From Clusia tigrina (Eukaryota > Arthropoda > Insecta > Diptera > Clusiidae): a DNA stretch of 64,000 bases. The stretch covers positions 89,158,280-89,222,279 of the forward strand of contig OV050033.1 of NCBI GenBank assembly GCA_920105625.2. The letters run 5' to 3'. The notes under the pieces were generated by a model. It saw only the letters and a list, made by a program, of their open reading frames with translations. It was not told where the DNA came from and made no database searches. The position numbers and the translations under genes were made by a program. Below, one piece after another: positions 13,701 through 28,465 of the stretch (position 1 is the stretch's first letter; each line of letters starts with the position of its first letter).

Positions 13701-16700
13701 TACCCTTGAGTCGCAAATCAAACACTGATAAAACTTCAAATAGCCCTAACTTCTATACGGTACGTCCTACACCAATCAAAGTTTGCAACATACAAATGCT
13801 TGTAACTTTTTACTGGAGCGCCATAAAGCCTTGAAATTTTGTAACAATAAAGTACTCGGGCCTCTTGTCAATTTAGGCTATCGCTCAAAGCTATGCTACC
13901 GTTGAGTCCCAAATCAAACACTGATAAAACTTCAAATGGCGCTAACTTCTATACGGTACGTCCTACACCTATCAAAGTTTGCAACATACAAATGCTTCTA
14001 ACTTTTTACTGGAGCGTCATGAAACCTTGAAATTTTGTAACAATAAAGTACTCGAGCCTCTTGTCAATTTAAGCTATCGCTCAAAGCTATGTTACCCTTG
14101 AGTGCCAAATCAAACACTGATAAAACTTCAAATGGCCCTAACTTCTATACGGTACGTCCTACACCTATCAAAGTTTGCAACATACAAATGCTTGTAACTT
14201 TTTACTGAGCGTCATAAAACCTTGAAATTTTGTAACAATAAAGTACTCGAGCCTCTTGTCAATTTAAGCTATCGCTCAAAGCTATTCTACCCTTGAGTCC
14301 CAAATGAAACATTGATAAAACTTCAAATGGCCCTAACTTCTATACTGTACGTCCTACACCTATCAAAGTTTGCAACATAGAAATGCTTGTAACTTTTTAC
14401 TGGAGCGTCATAAAACCTTGAAATTTTCTAACAATAATGTGCTCGAGCCTCTTAAAAATTTAAGCTATCGCTCAAAGCTATGCTACCCTTGAGTCCCAAA
14501 TCAAACACTGATAAAACTTCAAATGGCTCTAATTTCTATACGGTACGTCCAACACCTATCAAAGTTTGCAATATACAAAAGATTGCAACATACAAATGCT
14601 TGTAACTTTTTACTGGAGCTTCACAAAACCTTGAAATTTTGTAACAATAAAGTACTCGAGCCTCTTGTCAATTTAAGCTATCGCTCAAAGCTATGCTACC
14701 CTTGAGTCCCAAATGAAACACTGATAAAACTTCAGATGACCCTAACTTCTATACGGTACGTCCTCCACCTATCAAAGTTTGCAACTTAGAAATGCTTGTA
14801 ACTTTTTACTGGAGCGTCATAAAACCTTGAAATTTTGTCACAATAATGTGCTCGAGCCTCTTATAAATTTAAGCTATCGCTCAAAGCTATGCTACCCTTG
14901 AGTCCCAAATCAAACACTAATAAAACTGCAAATGGCCCTAGCTTCTATATGGTACGTCCTACACCTATCAAAGTTTGCAACATACAAATGCTTGTAACTT
15001 TTTACTGGAGCGTCATAAAACCTTGAAATTTTGTAACAATAAAATACTCGAGCCTCTTGTCAATTTAAGCTATCGCTCTGCTACCCTTGAGTCGCAAATC
15101 AAACACTGATAAAACTTCAAATAGCCCTAACTTCTATACGGTACGTCCTGCACCAATCAAAGTTTGCAACATACAAATGCTTGTAACTTTTTACTGGAGC
15201 GCCATAAAGCCTTGAAATTTTGTAACAATAAAGTACTCGAGCCTCTTGTCAATTTAAGCTATCGCTCAAAGCTATGCTACCGTTGAGTCCCAAATCAAAC
15301 ACTGATAAAACTTCAAATGGCGCTAACTTCTATACGGTACGTCCTACACCTATCAAAGTTTGCAACATACAAATGCTTGTAACTTTTTACTGGAGTGTCA
15401 TAAAGCCTTGAAATTTTGTAACAATAAAGTACTTGAGCCTCTTGTCAATTTAAGCTATCGCTCGAAACTATGCCACCCTTGAGTCCCAATTCAAACACTG
15501 ATAAAACTTCAAATGGCCCTAACTTCTATATAGTACGTCCTTTACCTATCAAAGTTTGCAACATACAAATGCTTGTAACTTTTTACTGGAGCGTCATAAA
15601 ACCTTGAAATTTTGTAACAATAAAGTACTCGAGCCTCTTGTCAATTTAAGCTATCGCTCAAAGCTATGCTACCCTTGAGTCCCAAATCAAACACTGATAA
15701 AACTTCAAATGGCCCTAACTTCTATACGGTACGTCCTACACCTATCAAAGTTTGCAACATACAAATGCTTGTAACTTTTTACTGAAGCGTCATAAAACCT
15801 TGAAATTTTGTAACTATAAAGTACTCGAGCCTCTTGTCAATTTAAGCTATCGCTCAAAGCTATTCTACCCTTGAGTCCCAAATGAAACACAGATAAAACT
15901 TCAAATGGCCCTAACTTCTATACGGTACGTCCTACACCTATCAAAGTTTGCAACATAGAAATGCTTGTAACTTTTTACTGGAGCGTCATAAAACCTTGAA
16001 ATTTTGTAACAATAATGTGCTCGAGCCTCTTATAAATTTAAGCTATCGCTCAAAGCTATGCTACCCTTGAGTCCCAAATCAAACACTGATAAAACTTCAA
16101 ATGGCACTAATTTCTATACGGTACGTCCAACACCTATCAAAGTTTGCAATATACAAAAGATTGCAACATACAAATGCTTGTAACTTTTTACTGGAGCGTC
16201 ATAAAACCTTGAAATTTTGTAACAATAAAGTACTCGAGCCTCTTGTCAATTTAAGCTATCGCTCAAAGCTATGCTACCCTTGAGTCCCAAATCAAACACT
16301 GATAAAACTTCAAATGGCCCTAACTTCTATACGGTACGTCCTCCACCTATCAAAATTTGCAACATAGAAATGCTTGTAACTTTTTACTGGAGCGTCATAA
16401 AACCTTGAAATTTGGTAACAATAATGTGCTCGAGCCTCTTATAAATTTAAGCTATCGCTCAAAGCTATGCTACCCTTGAGTCCCAAATGAAACACTGATA
16501 AAACTTCAAATGGCCCTAACTTCTATATGGTACGTCCTACACCTATCAAAGTTTGCAACATACAATTGCTTCTAACTTTTTACTGGAGCGTCATAAAACC
16601 TTGAAATTTTGTAATAATAAAGTACTCGAGCCTCTTGTCAATTTAAGCTATCGCTCAAAACTATGCTACCCTTGAGTCCCAATTCAAACACTGATAAAAC

Positions 16701-18900
16701 TTCAAATGGCCCTAACTTCTATATAGTACGTCCTTCACCTATCAAAGTTTGCAACATACAAATGCTTGTAACTTTTTACTGGAGCGTCATAAAACCTTGA
16801 AATTTTGTAACAATAAAGTACTCGAGCCTCTTGTCAATTTAAGCTATCGCTCAAAGCTATGCTACCCTTGAGTCCCAAATCAAACACTGATAAAACTTAA
16901 AATGGCCCTAACTTCTATACGGTACGTCCTACACCTAGCCAAGTTTGCAACATACAAATGCTTGTAACTTTTTACTGAAGCGTCATAAAACCTTGAAATT
17001 TTGTAACAATAAAGTATTCGAGCCTCTTGTCAACTTAAGCTATCGCTCAAAGCTATTCTACCCTTGAGTCCCAAATGAAACACTGATAAAACTTCAAATG
17101 GCCCTAACTTCTATACGGTACGTCCTACACTTATCAAAGTTTGCAACATAGAAATGCTTGTAACTTTTTACTGGAGCGTCATAAAACCTTGAAATTTTGT
17201 AACAATAATGTGCTCGAGCCTCTTATAAATTTAAGCTATCGCTCAAAGCTATGCTACCCTTGAGTCCCAAATAAAACACTGATAAAACTTCAAATGGCAC
17301 TAATTTCTATACGGTACGTCCAACACCTATCAAAGTTTGCAATATACAAAAGATTGCAACATACAAATGCTTGTAACTTTTTACTGGAGCGTCACAAAAC
17401 CTTGAAATTTTGTAACAATAAAGTACTCGAGCCTCTTGTCAATTTAAGCTATCGCTCAAAGCTAAGCTACCCTCGAGTCCCAAATGAAACACTGATAAAA
17501 CTTCAGATGGCCCTAGCTTCTATACGGTACGTCCTCCACCTATCAAAGTTTGCAACATAGAAATGCTTGTAACTTTTTACTGGAGCGTCATAAAACCTTG
17601 AAATTTTGTAACAATAATGTGCTCGAGCCTCTTATAAATCTAAGCTATCGCTCAAAGCTATGCTACCCTTGAGTCCCAAATCAAACACTGATAAAACTTC
17701 AAATGGCATTAATTTCTATACGGTACGTCCAACACCTATCAAAGTTTGCAATATACAAAAGATTGCAACATACAAATGCTTGTAACTTTTTACTGGAGCG
17801 TCATAAAACCTTGAAATTTTGTAACAATAAAGTACTCGAGCCTCTTGTCAATTTAAGATATCGCTCAAAGCTATGCTACCCTTGAGTCCCAAATCAAACA
17901 CTGATAAAACTTCAAATGGCCCTAACTTTTATACGGTACGTCCTCCACCTATCAAAGTTTGCAACATAGAAATGCTTGTAACTTTTTACTGGAGCGACAT
18001 AAAACCTTGAAATTTGGTAACAATAATGTGCTCGAGCCTCTTATAAATTTAAGTTATCGCTCAAAGCTATGCTACCCTTGAGTCCCAAATGAAACACTGA
18101 TAAAACTTCAAATGGCCGTAACTTCTATACGGTACGTCCTACACCTATCAAAGTTTGCAACATACAAATGCTTCTAACTTTTTACTGGAGCGTCATAAAA
18201 CCTTAAAATTTTGTAACAATAAAGTACTTGAGCCTCTTGTCAATTTAAGCTATCGCTCAAAACTATGCTACCCTTGAGTCCCAAATTCAAACACTGATAA
18301 AACTTCAAATGGCCCTAACTTCTATATAGTACGTCCTTCACCTATCAAAGTTTGCAACATACAAATGCTTGTAACTTTTTACTGGAGCGTCATAAAACCT
18401 TGAAATTTTGTAACAATAAAGTACTCGAGCCTCTTGTCAATTTAAGCTATCGCTCAAAGCTATGCTACCCTTGAGTCCCAAATCAAACACTGATAAAACT
18501 TAAAATGGCCCTAACTTCTATACGGTACGTCCTATACCTATCCAAGTTTGCAACATACAAATGCTTGTAACTTTTTACTGAAGCGTCATAAAACCTTGAA
18601 ATTTTGTAACAATAAAGTACTCGAGCCTCTTGTCAATTTAAGCTATCTCTCAAAGCTATTCTACCCTTGAGTCCCAAATAAAACACTGATAAAACTTCAA
18701 ATGGCCCTAACTTCTATACGGTACGTCCTACACCTATCAAAGTTTGCAACATAGAAATGCTTGTAACTTTTTACTGGAGCGTCATAAAACCTTGAAATTT
18801 TGTAACAATAATGTGCTCGAGCCTCTTATAAATTTAAGCTGTCGCTCAAAGCTATGCTACCCTTGAGTCCCAAATCAAACACTGATAAAACTTCAAATGG
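4737..18900. repeat. Three successive large satellite blocks (about 3.74, 5.15 and 5.2 kb)
   Basis: The variant GCGTCATCAAACC marks block starts at 4737, 8481 and 13629. The 213-bp monomer at 5632 recurs at 9375 (offset 3,743) and 14523 (offset 5,148). Pair spacing inside a block is also kept (5632 to 7210 and 14523 to 16101 are both 1,578 bp). The block ends match too: CCTTAAAATTTTTTTAC is at 7904 and 13052, offset 5,148. Units at 11558 and 11967 recur at 17294 and 17703 (offset 5,736). The blocks are one long higher-order unit differing by whole-monomer gains and losses. Confidence 0.82.
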
Positions 18901-19617
18901 CACTAATTTCTATACGGTACGTCCAACACCTATCAAAGTTTGCAATATACAAAAGATTGCAACATACAAATGCTTGTAACTTTTTACTGGAGCGTCATAA
19001 AACCTTGAAATTTTGTAACAATAAAGTACTCGAGCCTTTTGTCAATTTAAGCTATCGCTCAAAGCTATGCTACCCTTGAGTCCCAAATCAAACACTGATA
19101 AAACTTCAAATGGCCCTAACTTCTATACGGTACGTCCTCCACCTATCAAAGTTTGCAACATAGAAATGCTTGTAACTTTTTACTGGAGCGTCATAAAACC
19201 TTGAAATTTGGTAACAATAATGTTCTCGGGCCTCTTATAAATTTATGCTATCGCTCAAAGCTATGCTACCCTTGAGTCCCAAATGAAACACTGATAAAAC
19301 TTCAAATGACCCTAACTTCTATATGGTACGTCCTACACCTATCAAAGTTTGCAACATACAATTGCTTCTAACTTTTTACTGGAGCGTCATGAAACCTTGA
19401 AATTTTGTAACAATAAAGTACTCGAGCCTCTTGTCAATTTAAGTTATCGCTCAAAGCTATGCTACCCTTGATTCCCAAATCAAACACTGATAAAACTTCA
19501 AATGGCCGTAACTTATATACGGTACGTCCTACACCTATTAAAGTTTGCAACATACAAATGCTTCTAACTTTTTACTGGAGCGTCATAAAACCTTAAAATT
19601 TTGTAACAATAAAGTAC

Positions 19618-20810
19618 TTGAGCCTCTTGTCAATTTAATTTTGAGCCTCTTGTCAATTTAATTTTGTAACAATAAAGTACTCGAGCCTCTTGTCAATTTA
19701 AGCTATCGCTCAAAGCTATGCTACCCTTGAGTCCCAAATCAAACACTGATAAAACTTAAAATGGCCCTAACTTCTATACGGTACGTCCTACTCCTATCCA
19801 AGTTTGCAACATACAAATGCTTGTAACTTTTTACTGAAGCGTCATAAAACCTTGAAATTTTGCAACAATAAAGTATTCGAGCTTCTTGTCAATTTAAGCT
19901 ATCGCTCAAAGCTATTCTACCCTTGAGTCCCAAATGAAACACTGATAAAACTTCAAATGGCCCTAACTTCTATATGGTACGTCCTACACCTATCAAAGTT
20001 TGCAACATACAAATGCTTGTAACTTTTTACTGGAGCGTCATAAAACCTTGAAATTTTGTAACAATAAAGTACTCGAGCCTCTTGTCAATTTAAGCTATCG
20101 CTCAAAGCTATGCTACCCTCGAGTCCCAAATGAAACACTGATAAAACTTCAGATGGCCCTAACTTCTATACGGTACGTCCTCCACCTATCAAAGTTTGCA
20201 ACATAGAAATGCTTGTAACTTTTTACCGGAGCGTCATAAAACCTTGAAATTTTGTAACAATAATGTGCTCGAGCCTCTTATAAATTTAAGCTGTCGCTCA
20301 AAGCTATGCTACCCTTGAGTCCCAAATAAAACACTGATAAAACTTCAAATGGCAATAATTTCTATACGGTACGTCCAACACCTATCAAAGTTTGCAATAT
20401 ACAAAAGATTGCAACATACAAATGCTTGTAACTTTTTACTGGAGCGTCATAAAACCATGAAATTTTGTAACAATAAAGTACTTGAGCCTCTTGTCAATTT
20501 AATTTTGAGCCTCCTGTCAATTTAATTTTGTAACAATAAAGTACTCGAGCCTCTTGTCAATTTAAGCTATCGCTCAAAGCTATGCTACCCTTGAGTCCCA
20601 AATCAAGCACTGATAAAACTTAAAATGGCCCTAACTTCTATACGGTACGTCCTACACCTATCAAAGTTTGCAACATACAAATGCTTCTAACTTTTTACTG
20701 GAGCGTCATAAAACCTTAAAATTTTGTAACAATAAAGTACTTGAGCCTCTTGTCAATTTAATTTTGAGCCTCTTGTCAATTTAATTTTGTAACAATAAAG
20801 TACTCGAGCC
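19618..20810. repeat. 259-bp chimeric monomers (63-bp internal duplication), three copies
   Basis: At 19618, 20482 and 20741 the unit reads TTGAGCCTCTTGTCAATTTA, then jumps back and repeats this stretch before continuing with ATTTTGTAACAATAAAG. This adds 63 bp (20482 to 20741 is 259 bp, or 196 + 63). The same junctions in three copies show one rearrangement event followed by amplification. Confidence 0.82.
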
Positions 20811-22209
20811 TCTTGTCAATTTAAGCTATCGCTCAAAGCTATGCTACCCTTGAGTCCCAAATCAAGCACTGATAAAACTTAAAATGGCCCTAACTTCTAT
20901 ACGGTACGTCCTACACCTATCCAAGTTTGCAACATACAAATGCTTGTAACTTTTTACTGAAGCGTCGTAAAACCTTGAAATTTTGTAACAATAAAGTATT
21001 CGAGCCTCTTGTCAATTTAAGCTATCGCTCAAAGCTATTCTACCCTTGAGTCCCAAATGAAACACTGATAAAACTTCAAATGGCCCTAACTTCTATACGG
21101 CACGTCCTACACTTATCAAAGTTTGCAACATAGAAATGCTTGTAACTTTTTACTGGAGCGTCATAAAACCTTCAAATTTTGTAACAATAATGTGCTCGAG
21201 CCTCTTATAAATTTAAGCTATCGCTCAAAGCTATGCTACCCTTGAGTCCCAAATCAAACACTGATAAAACTTCAAATGGCCCTAACTTCTATATGGTACG
21301 TCCTACACCTATCAAAGTTTGCAACATACAAATGCTTGTAACTTTTTACTGGAGCGTCATAAAACCTTGAAATTTTGTAACAATAAAATACTCGAGCCTC
21401 TTGTCCATTTAAGCTGTCGCTCTGCTACCCTTGAGTTACAAATCAAACACTTATAAAACTTCAAATAGCCCTAACTTCTATACGGTACGTCCTACACCAA
21501 GCAAAGTTTGCAACATACAAATGCTTGTAACTTTTTACGGGAGCGCCATAAGGCCTTGAAATTTTGTAACAATAAAGTACTCGAGCCTCTTGTCAATTTG
21601 AGCTATCGCTCAAAGCCATGCTACCGTTGAGTCCCAAATCAAACACTGATAAAACTTCAAACGGCGCTAACTTCTATACGGTACGTCCTACACCTATCAA
21701 CGTTTGCAACATACAAATGCTTCTAACTTTTTACTGGAGCGCCATAAAACCTTGAAATTTTGTAACAATAAAGTACTTGAGCCTCTTGTCAATTTAAGCT
21801 ATCGCTCAAAGCTATGCTACCCTTGAGTCCCAAATCAAACACTGATAAAACTTCAAATGGCCCTAACTTCTATATGGTACGTCCTACACCTATCATAGTT
21901 TGCAACATACAAATGCTTGTAAGTTTTTACTGGAGCGTCATAAAACCTTGAAATTTTGTAACAATAAAATACTCGAGCTTCTTGTCAATTTAAGCTTTCG
22001 CTATGCTACCCTTGAGTCGCAAATCAAACACTGATAAAACTTCAAATAGCCCTAACTTCTATACGGTACGTCCTACACCAATCAAAGTTTGCAACATACA
22101 AATGCTTTTAACTTTTTACTGGAGCGCCATAAAGCCTTGAAATTTTGTAACAATAAAGTACTCGAGCCTCTTGTCAATTTAAGCTATCGCTCAAAACTAT
22201 GCTACCCTT

Positions 22210-25200
22210 GAGTCCCAAACACTGATAAAACTTCAAATGGTCCTAACTTCTATATTGTACGTCCTACACCTATCAAAGTTTGCAACATACAAATGCTTGT
22301 AACTTTTTACTGGAGCGTCATAAAACCTTGAAATTTTGTAACAATAAAGTACTCGAGCTTCTTGTCAATTTAAGATATCGCTCAAAGCTATTCTACCCTT
22401 GAGTCCCAAATGAAACACTGATAAAACTTCAAATGGCCCTAACTTCTATACGGTACGTCCTACACCTATCAAAGTTTGCAACATAGAAATGCTTGTAACT
22501 TTTTACTGGAGCGTCATAAAACCTTGAAATTTTGTAACAATAATGTGCTCGAGCCTCTTATAAATTTAAGCTATCGCTCAAAGCTATGCTACCCTTGAGT
22601 CCCAAATGAAACACTGATAAAACTTCAAATAGCCCTAACTTCTATATGGTACGTCTTACACCTATCAAAGTTTGCAATATACAAATGCTTGTAACTTTTT
22701 ACTGGAGCGTCATAAAACCTTGAAATTTTCTAACAAGAAAGTACTCGAGCCTATTGTCAATTTGAGCTATCGCTCGAAGCTATGCTACCCTTGAGTCCCA
22801 AATCAAACACTGATAAATCTTCAAATGGCCCTAACTTCTATACGGTACGTCCTACACCTATCAAAGTTTGCAACATACAAATTCTTGTAACTTTTTACTG
22901 GAGCGTCATAAAACCTTGAAATTTTGTAACAATAAAGTACTCGAGTTTCTTGTCAATTTAAGCTATCGTTCAAAGCTATGATACCCTTGAGTCCCAAATC
23001 AAACACTGATAAAACTTCAAATGGAACTAACTTTTATACGGCACGTCCTACACCTATCAAAGTTTCCAACATACAAATGCTTGTAATTTTTTATTGGAGC
23101 GTCATAAAGGCTTGAAATTTTGTAACAATAAAGTACTCGAGCCTCTTTTCAATTTAAGCTATCGCTCAAAGCTATGCTACCCTTGAGTCACAAATCAAAC
23201 ACTGATAAAACTTCAAATGGCCCTAACTTCTATACGCTACGTCCTAAACCTATCAAAGTTTGCAACATACAAATGCTTGTAACTTTTTACTGGAGCGTCA
23301 TAAAACCTTGAAATTTTGTAACAATAAAGTACTCGAGCCTCTTGTCAATTTAAGCTATCGCTCAAAGCTATGCTACCCTTGAGTCTCAAATCAAACAGTG
23401 ATAAAACTTCAAATGGCCCTAACTTTTATACGGTACGTCCTACACCTATCATAGTTTGCAACATACAAATGCTTGTAAGTTTTTACTGGAGCGTCATAAA
23501 ACCTTGAAATTTTGTAACAATAAAATACTGGAGCTTCTTGTCAATTTAAGCTATCGCTATGCTACCCTTGAGTCGCAAATCAAACACTGATAAAACTTCA
23601 AATAGCCCTAACTTCTATACGGTACGTCCTACACCAATCAAAGTTTGCAACATACAAATGCTTTTAACTTTTTACTGGAGCGCCATAAAGCCTTGAAATT
23701 TTGTAACAATAAAGTACTAGAGCCTCTTGTCAATTTAAGCTATCGCTCAAAGCTATGCTACCGCTGAGTCCCAAACACTGATAAAACTTCAAATGGTCCT
23801 AACTTCTATATTGTACGTCCTACACCTATCAAAGTTTGCAACATACAAATGCTTGTAACTTTTTACTGGAGCGTCATAAAACCTTGAAATTTTGTAACAA
23901 TAAAGTACTCGAGCTTCTTGTCAATTTAAGATATCGCTCAAAGCTATTCTACCCTTGAGTCCCAAATGAAACACTGATAAAACTTCAAATGGCCCTAACT
24001 TCTATACGGTACGTCCTACACCTATCAAAGTTTGCAACATAGAAATGCTTGTAACTTTTTACTGGAGCGTCATAAAACCTTGAAATTTTGTAACAATAAT
24101 GTGCTCGAGCCTCTTATAAATTTAAGCTATCGCTCAAAGCTATGCTACCCTTGAGTCCCAAATGAAACACTGATAAAACTTCAAATAGCCCTAACTTCTA
24201 TATGGTACGTCTTACACCTATCAAAGTTTGCAATATACAAATGCTTGTAACTTTTTACTGGAGCGTCATAAAACCTTGAAATTTTCTAACAAGAAAGTAC
24301 TCGAGCCTATTGTCAATTTGAGCTATCGCTCGAAGCTATGCTACCCTTGAGTCCCAAATCAAACACTGATAAATCTTCAAATGGCCCTAACTTCTATACG
24401 GTACGTCCTACACCTATCAAAGTTTGCAACATACAAATTCTTGTAACTTTTTACTGGAGCGTCATAAAACCTTGAAATTTTGTAACAATAAAGTACTCGA
24501 GTTTCTTGTCAATTTAAGCTATCGTTCAAAGCTATGATACCCTTGAGTCCCAAATCAAACACTGATAAAACTTCAAATGGAACTAACTTTTATACGGCAC
24601 GTCCTACACCTATCAAAGTTTCCAACATACAAATGCTTGTAATTTTTTATTGGAGCGTCATAAAGGCTTGAAATTTTGTAACAATAAAGTACTCGAGCCT
24701 CTTTTCAATTTAAGCTATCGCTCAAAGCTATGCTACCCTTGAGTCACAAATCAAACACTGATAAAACTTCAAATGGCCCTAACTTCTATACGCTACGTCC
24801 TAAACCTATCAAAGTTTGCAACATACAAATGCTTGTAACTTTTTACTGGAGCGTCATAAAACCTTGAAATTTTGTAACAATAAAGTACTCGAGCCTCTTG
24901 TCAATTTAAGCTATCGCTCAAAGCTATGCTACCCTTGAGTCTCAAATCAAACAGTGATAAAACTTCAAATGGCCCTAACTTTTATACGGTACGTCCTACA
25001 CCTATCATAGTTTGCAACATACAAATGCTTGTAAGTTTTTACTGGAGCGTCATAAAACCTTGAAATTTTGTAACAATAAAATACTGGAGCTTCTTGTCAA
25101 TTTAAGCTATCGCTATGCTACCCTTGAGTCGCAAATCAAACACTGATAAAACTTCAAATAGCCCTAACTTCTATACGGTACGTCCTACACCAATCAAAGT

Positions 25201-25320
25201 TTGCAACATACAAATGCTTTTAACTTTTTACTGGAGCGCCATAAAGCCTTGAAATTTTGTAACAATAAAGTACTAGAGCCTCTTGTCAATTTAAGCTATC
25301 GCTCAAAGCTATGCTACCGC
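22210..25320. repeat. Tandem duplication of an 8-monomer block (offset 1,556 bp)
   Basis: GAGTCCCAAACACTG, a unit with an internal deletion, is at 22210 and 23766. TAACAAGAAAGTACTC is at 22731 and 24287, and ACAGTGATAAAAC is at 23395 and 24951. All three pairs are exactly 1,556 bp apart. The two copies look nearly identical by eye, so the duplication is recent. Confidence 0.88.
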
Positions 25321-28300
25321 TGAGTCCCAAATAAAACACTGATAAAACTTCAAATGGCGCTAACTTGTATACAGTACGTCCTACACCTATCAAAGTTTGC
25401 AGCATTCAAATGCATCTAACTTTTTACTGGAGCGTCATAAAACCTTGAAATTTTGTAACAATAAAGTATTTGAGCCTCATGTCAATTTAAGCTATCGCTC
25501 AAAACTATGCTACCCTTGAGTCCCAATTCAAACACTGATAAAACTTCAAATGGCCCTAACTTCTATATTGTACGTCCTACACCTATCAAAGTTTGCAACA
25601 TACAAATGCTTGTAACTTTTTACTGGAGCGTCATAAAACCTTGAAATTTTGTAACAATAAAGTACTCGAGCTTCTTGTCAATTTAAGATATCGCTCAAAG
25701 CTATTCTACCCTCGAGTCCCAAATGAAACACTGATAAAACTTCAAATGGCGCTAACTTCTATACGGTACGTCCTACACCTATCAAAGTTTGCAACATAGA
25801 AATGCTTGTAACTTTTTACTGGAGCGTCATAAAACCTTGAAATTTTGTAACAATAATGTGCTCGAGCCTCTTATAAATTTAAGCTATCGCTCAAAGCTAT
25901 GCTACCCTTGAGTCCCAAATGAAACACTGATAGAACTTCAAATAGCCCTAACTTCTATATGGTACGTCCTACACCTATCACAGTTTGCAATATACAAATG
26001 CTTGTAACTTTTTACTGGAGCGTCATAAAACCTTGAAATTTTCTAACAAGAAAGTACTCGAGCCTATTGTCAATTTGAGCTATCGCTCGAAGCTATGCTA
26101 CCCTTGAGTCCCAAATCAAACACTGATAAATCTTCAAATGGCCCTAACTTCTATACGGTACGTCCTACACCTATCAAAGTTTGCAACATACAAATTCTTG
26201 TAACTTTTTACTGGAGCGTCATAAAACCTTGAAATTTTGTAACAATAAAGTACTCGAGTTTCTTGTCAATTTAAGCTATCGCTCAAAGCTATGATACCCT
26301 TGAGTCCCAAATCAAACACTGATAAAACTTCAAATGGAACTAACTTCTATACGGTACGTCCTACACCTATCAAAGTTTGCAACATACAAATGCTTGTAAC
26401 TTTTTACTGGAGCGTCATAAAACCTTGAAATTTTGTAACAATAAAGTACTCGAGCCTCTTGTCAATTTAAACTATCGCTCAAAGCTATGCTACCCTTGAG
26501 TCGCAAATTAAACACTGATAAAACTTCATATAGCCCTAACTATTATACGGTACGTCCTACACCAATCAAAGTTTGCAACATACAAATGCTTGTAACTTTT
26601 TACTGGAGCGTCATAAAACCTTGAAATTTTGTAACAATAAAGTACTTGAGCCTCTTGTCAATTTAAGCTATCGCTCAAAACTATGCTACCCTTGAGTCTC
26701 AAATCAAACAGTGATAAAACTTCAAATGGCCCTAACTTTTATACGGTACGTCCTACACCTATCATAGTTTGCAACATACAAATGCTTGTAAGTTTTTACT
26801 GGAGCGTCATAAAACCTTGAAATTTTGTAACAATAAAATACTGGAGCTTCTTGTCAATTTAAGCTATCGCTATGCTACCCTTGAGTCGCAAATCAAACAC
26901 TGATAAAACTTCAAATAGCCCTAACTTCTATACGGTACGTCCTACACCAATCAAAGTTTGCAACATACAAATGCTTTTAACTTTTTACTGGAGCGCCATA
27001 AAGCCTTGAAATTTTGTAACAATAAAGTACTAGAGCCTCTTGTCAATTTAAGCTATCGCTCAAAGCTATGCTACCGCTGAGTCCCAAATAAAACACTGAT
27101 AAAACTTCAAATGGCGCTAACTTGTATACAGTACGTCCTACACCTATCAAAGTTTGCAGCATTCAAATGCATCTAACTTTTTACTGGAGCGTCATAAAAC
27201 CTTGAAATTTTGTAACAATAAAGTATTTGAGCCTCTTGTCAATTTAAGCTATCGCTCAAAACTATGCTACCCTTGAGTCCCAATTCAAACACTGATAAAA
27301 CTTCAAATGGCCCTAACTTCTATATTGTACGTCCTACACCTATCAAAGTTTGCAACATACAAATGCTTGTAACTTTTTACTGGAGCGTCATAAAACCTTG
27401 AAATTTTGTAACAATAAAGTACTCGAGCTTCTTGTCAATTTAAGATATCGCTCAAAGCTATTCTACCCTCGAGTCCCAAATGAAACACTGATAAAACTTC
27501 AAATGGCGCTAACTTCTATACGGTACGTCCTACACCTATCAAAGTTTGCAACATAGAAATGCTTGTAACTTTTTACTGGAGCGTCATAAAACCTTGAAAT
27601 TTTGTAACAATAATGTGCTCGAGCCTCTTATAAATTTAAGCTATCGCTCAAAGCTATGCTACCCTTGAGTCCCAAATGAAACACTGATAAAACTTCAAAT
27701 AGCCCTAACTTCTATATGGTACGTCCTACACCTATCACAGTTTGCAATATACAAATGCTTGTAACTTTTTACTGGAGCGTCATAAAACCTTGAAATTTTC
27801 TAACAAGAAAGTACTCGAGCCTATTGTCAATTTGAGCTATCGCTCGAAGCTATGCTACCCTTGAGTCCCAAATCAAACACTGATAAATCTTCAAATGGCC
27901 CTAACTTCTATACGGTACGTCCTACACCTATCAAAGTTTGCAACATACAAATTCTTGTAACTTTTTACTGGAGCGTCATAAAACCTTGAAATTTTGTAAC
28001 AATAAAGTACTCGAGTTTCTTGTCAATTTAAGCTATCGCTCAAAGCTATGATACCCTTGAGTCCCAAATCAAACACTGATAAAACTTCAAATGGAACTAA
28101 CTTCTATACGGTACGTCCTACACCTATCAAAGTTTGCAACATACAAATGCTTGTAACTTTTTACTGGAGCGTCATAAAACCTTGAAATTTTGTAACAATA
28201 AAGTACTCGAGCCTCTTGTCAATTTAAACTATCGCTCAAAGCTATGCTACCCTTGAGTCGCAAATTAAACACTGATAAAACTTCATATAGCCCTAACTAT

Positions 28301-28465
28301 TATACGGTACGTCCTACACCAATCAAAGTTTGCAACATACAAATGCTTGTAACTTTTTACTGGAGCGTCATAAAACCTTGAAATTTTGTAACAATAAAGT
28401 ACTTGAGCCTCTTGTCAATTTAAGCTATCGCTCAAAACTATGCTACCCTTGAGTCCCAATTCAAA
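24940..28465. repeat. Tandem duplication of a 9-monomer block (offset 1,757 bp)
   Basis: ACAGTGATAAAAC is at 24951 and 26708, the unit at 25593 recurs at 27350, and TAACAAGAAAG is at 26044 and 27801. Each pair is 1,757 bp apart. The second copy ends close to the transposon insertion point at 28470. Confidence 0.88.

Larger units (their letters stand above)
586..20410. repeat. 213-bp length-variant monomers (17-bp insertion), scattered
   Basis: A subset of monomers carries a 17-bp insertion beginning GCAATATACAAAAGATT just before GCAACATACAAATGC. It looks like a short imperfect duplication of GCAACATACAAA. I see it at about 586, 2743, 5677, 7255, 9420, 10606, 11603, 12012, 14568, 16146, 17339, 17748, 18942 and 20394, with one more right of the transposon at 31969. 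The unit becomes 213 bp, a multiple of three, so the frame is not shifted. This explains the recurring 60-88-codon open frames beginning MALISIRYVQ. They are satellite translations, not genes. Confidence 0.88.
1085..26885. repeat. 189-bp deletion-variant monomers
   Basis: In some units CGCTCAAAGCTATGCTACCC is shortened by 7 bp to forms such as CGCTCTGCTACCC, CGCTCGGCTACCC or CGCTATGCTACCC. The deletion lies between GCT repeats, so microhomology is a likely cause. Examples are near 1090, 1672, 4800, 6186, 8546, 9535, 13695, 15075, 21420, 22001, 23557, 25111 and 26869. They are usually followed by GAGTCGCAAATC instead of GAGTCCCAAATC, so they form a sub-family. Confidence 0.8.
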
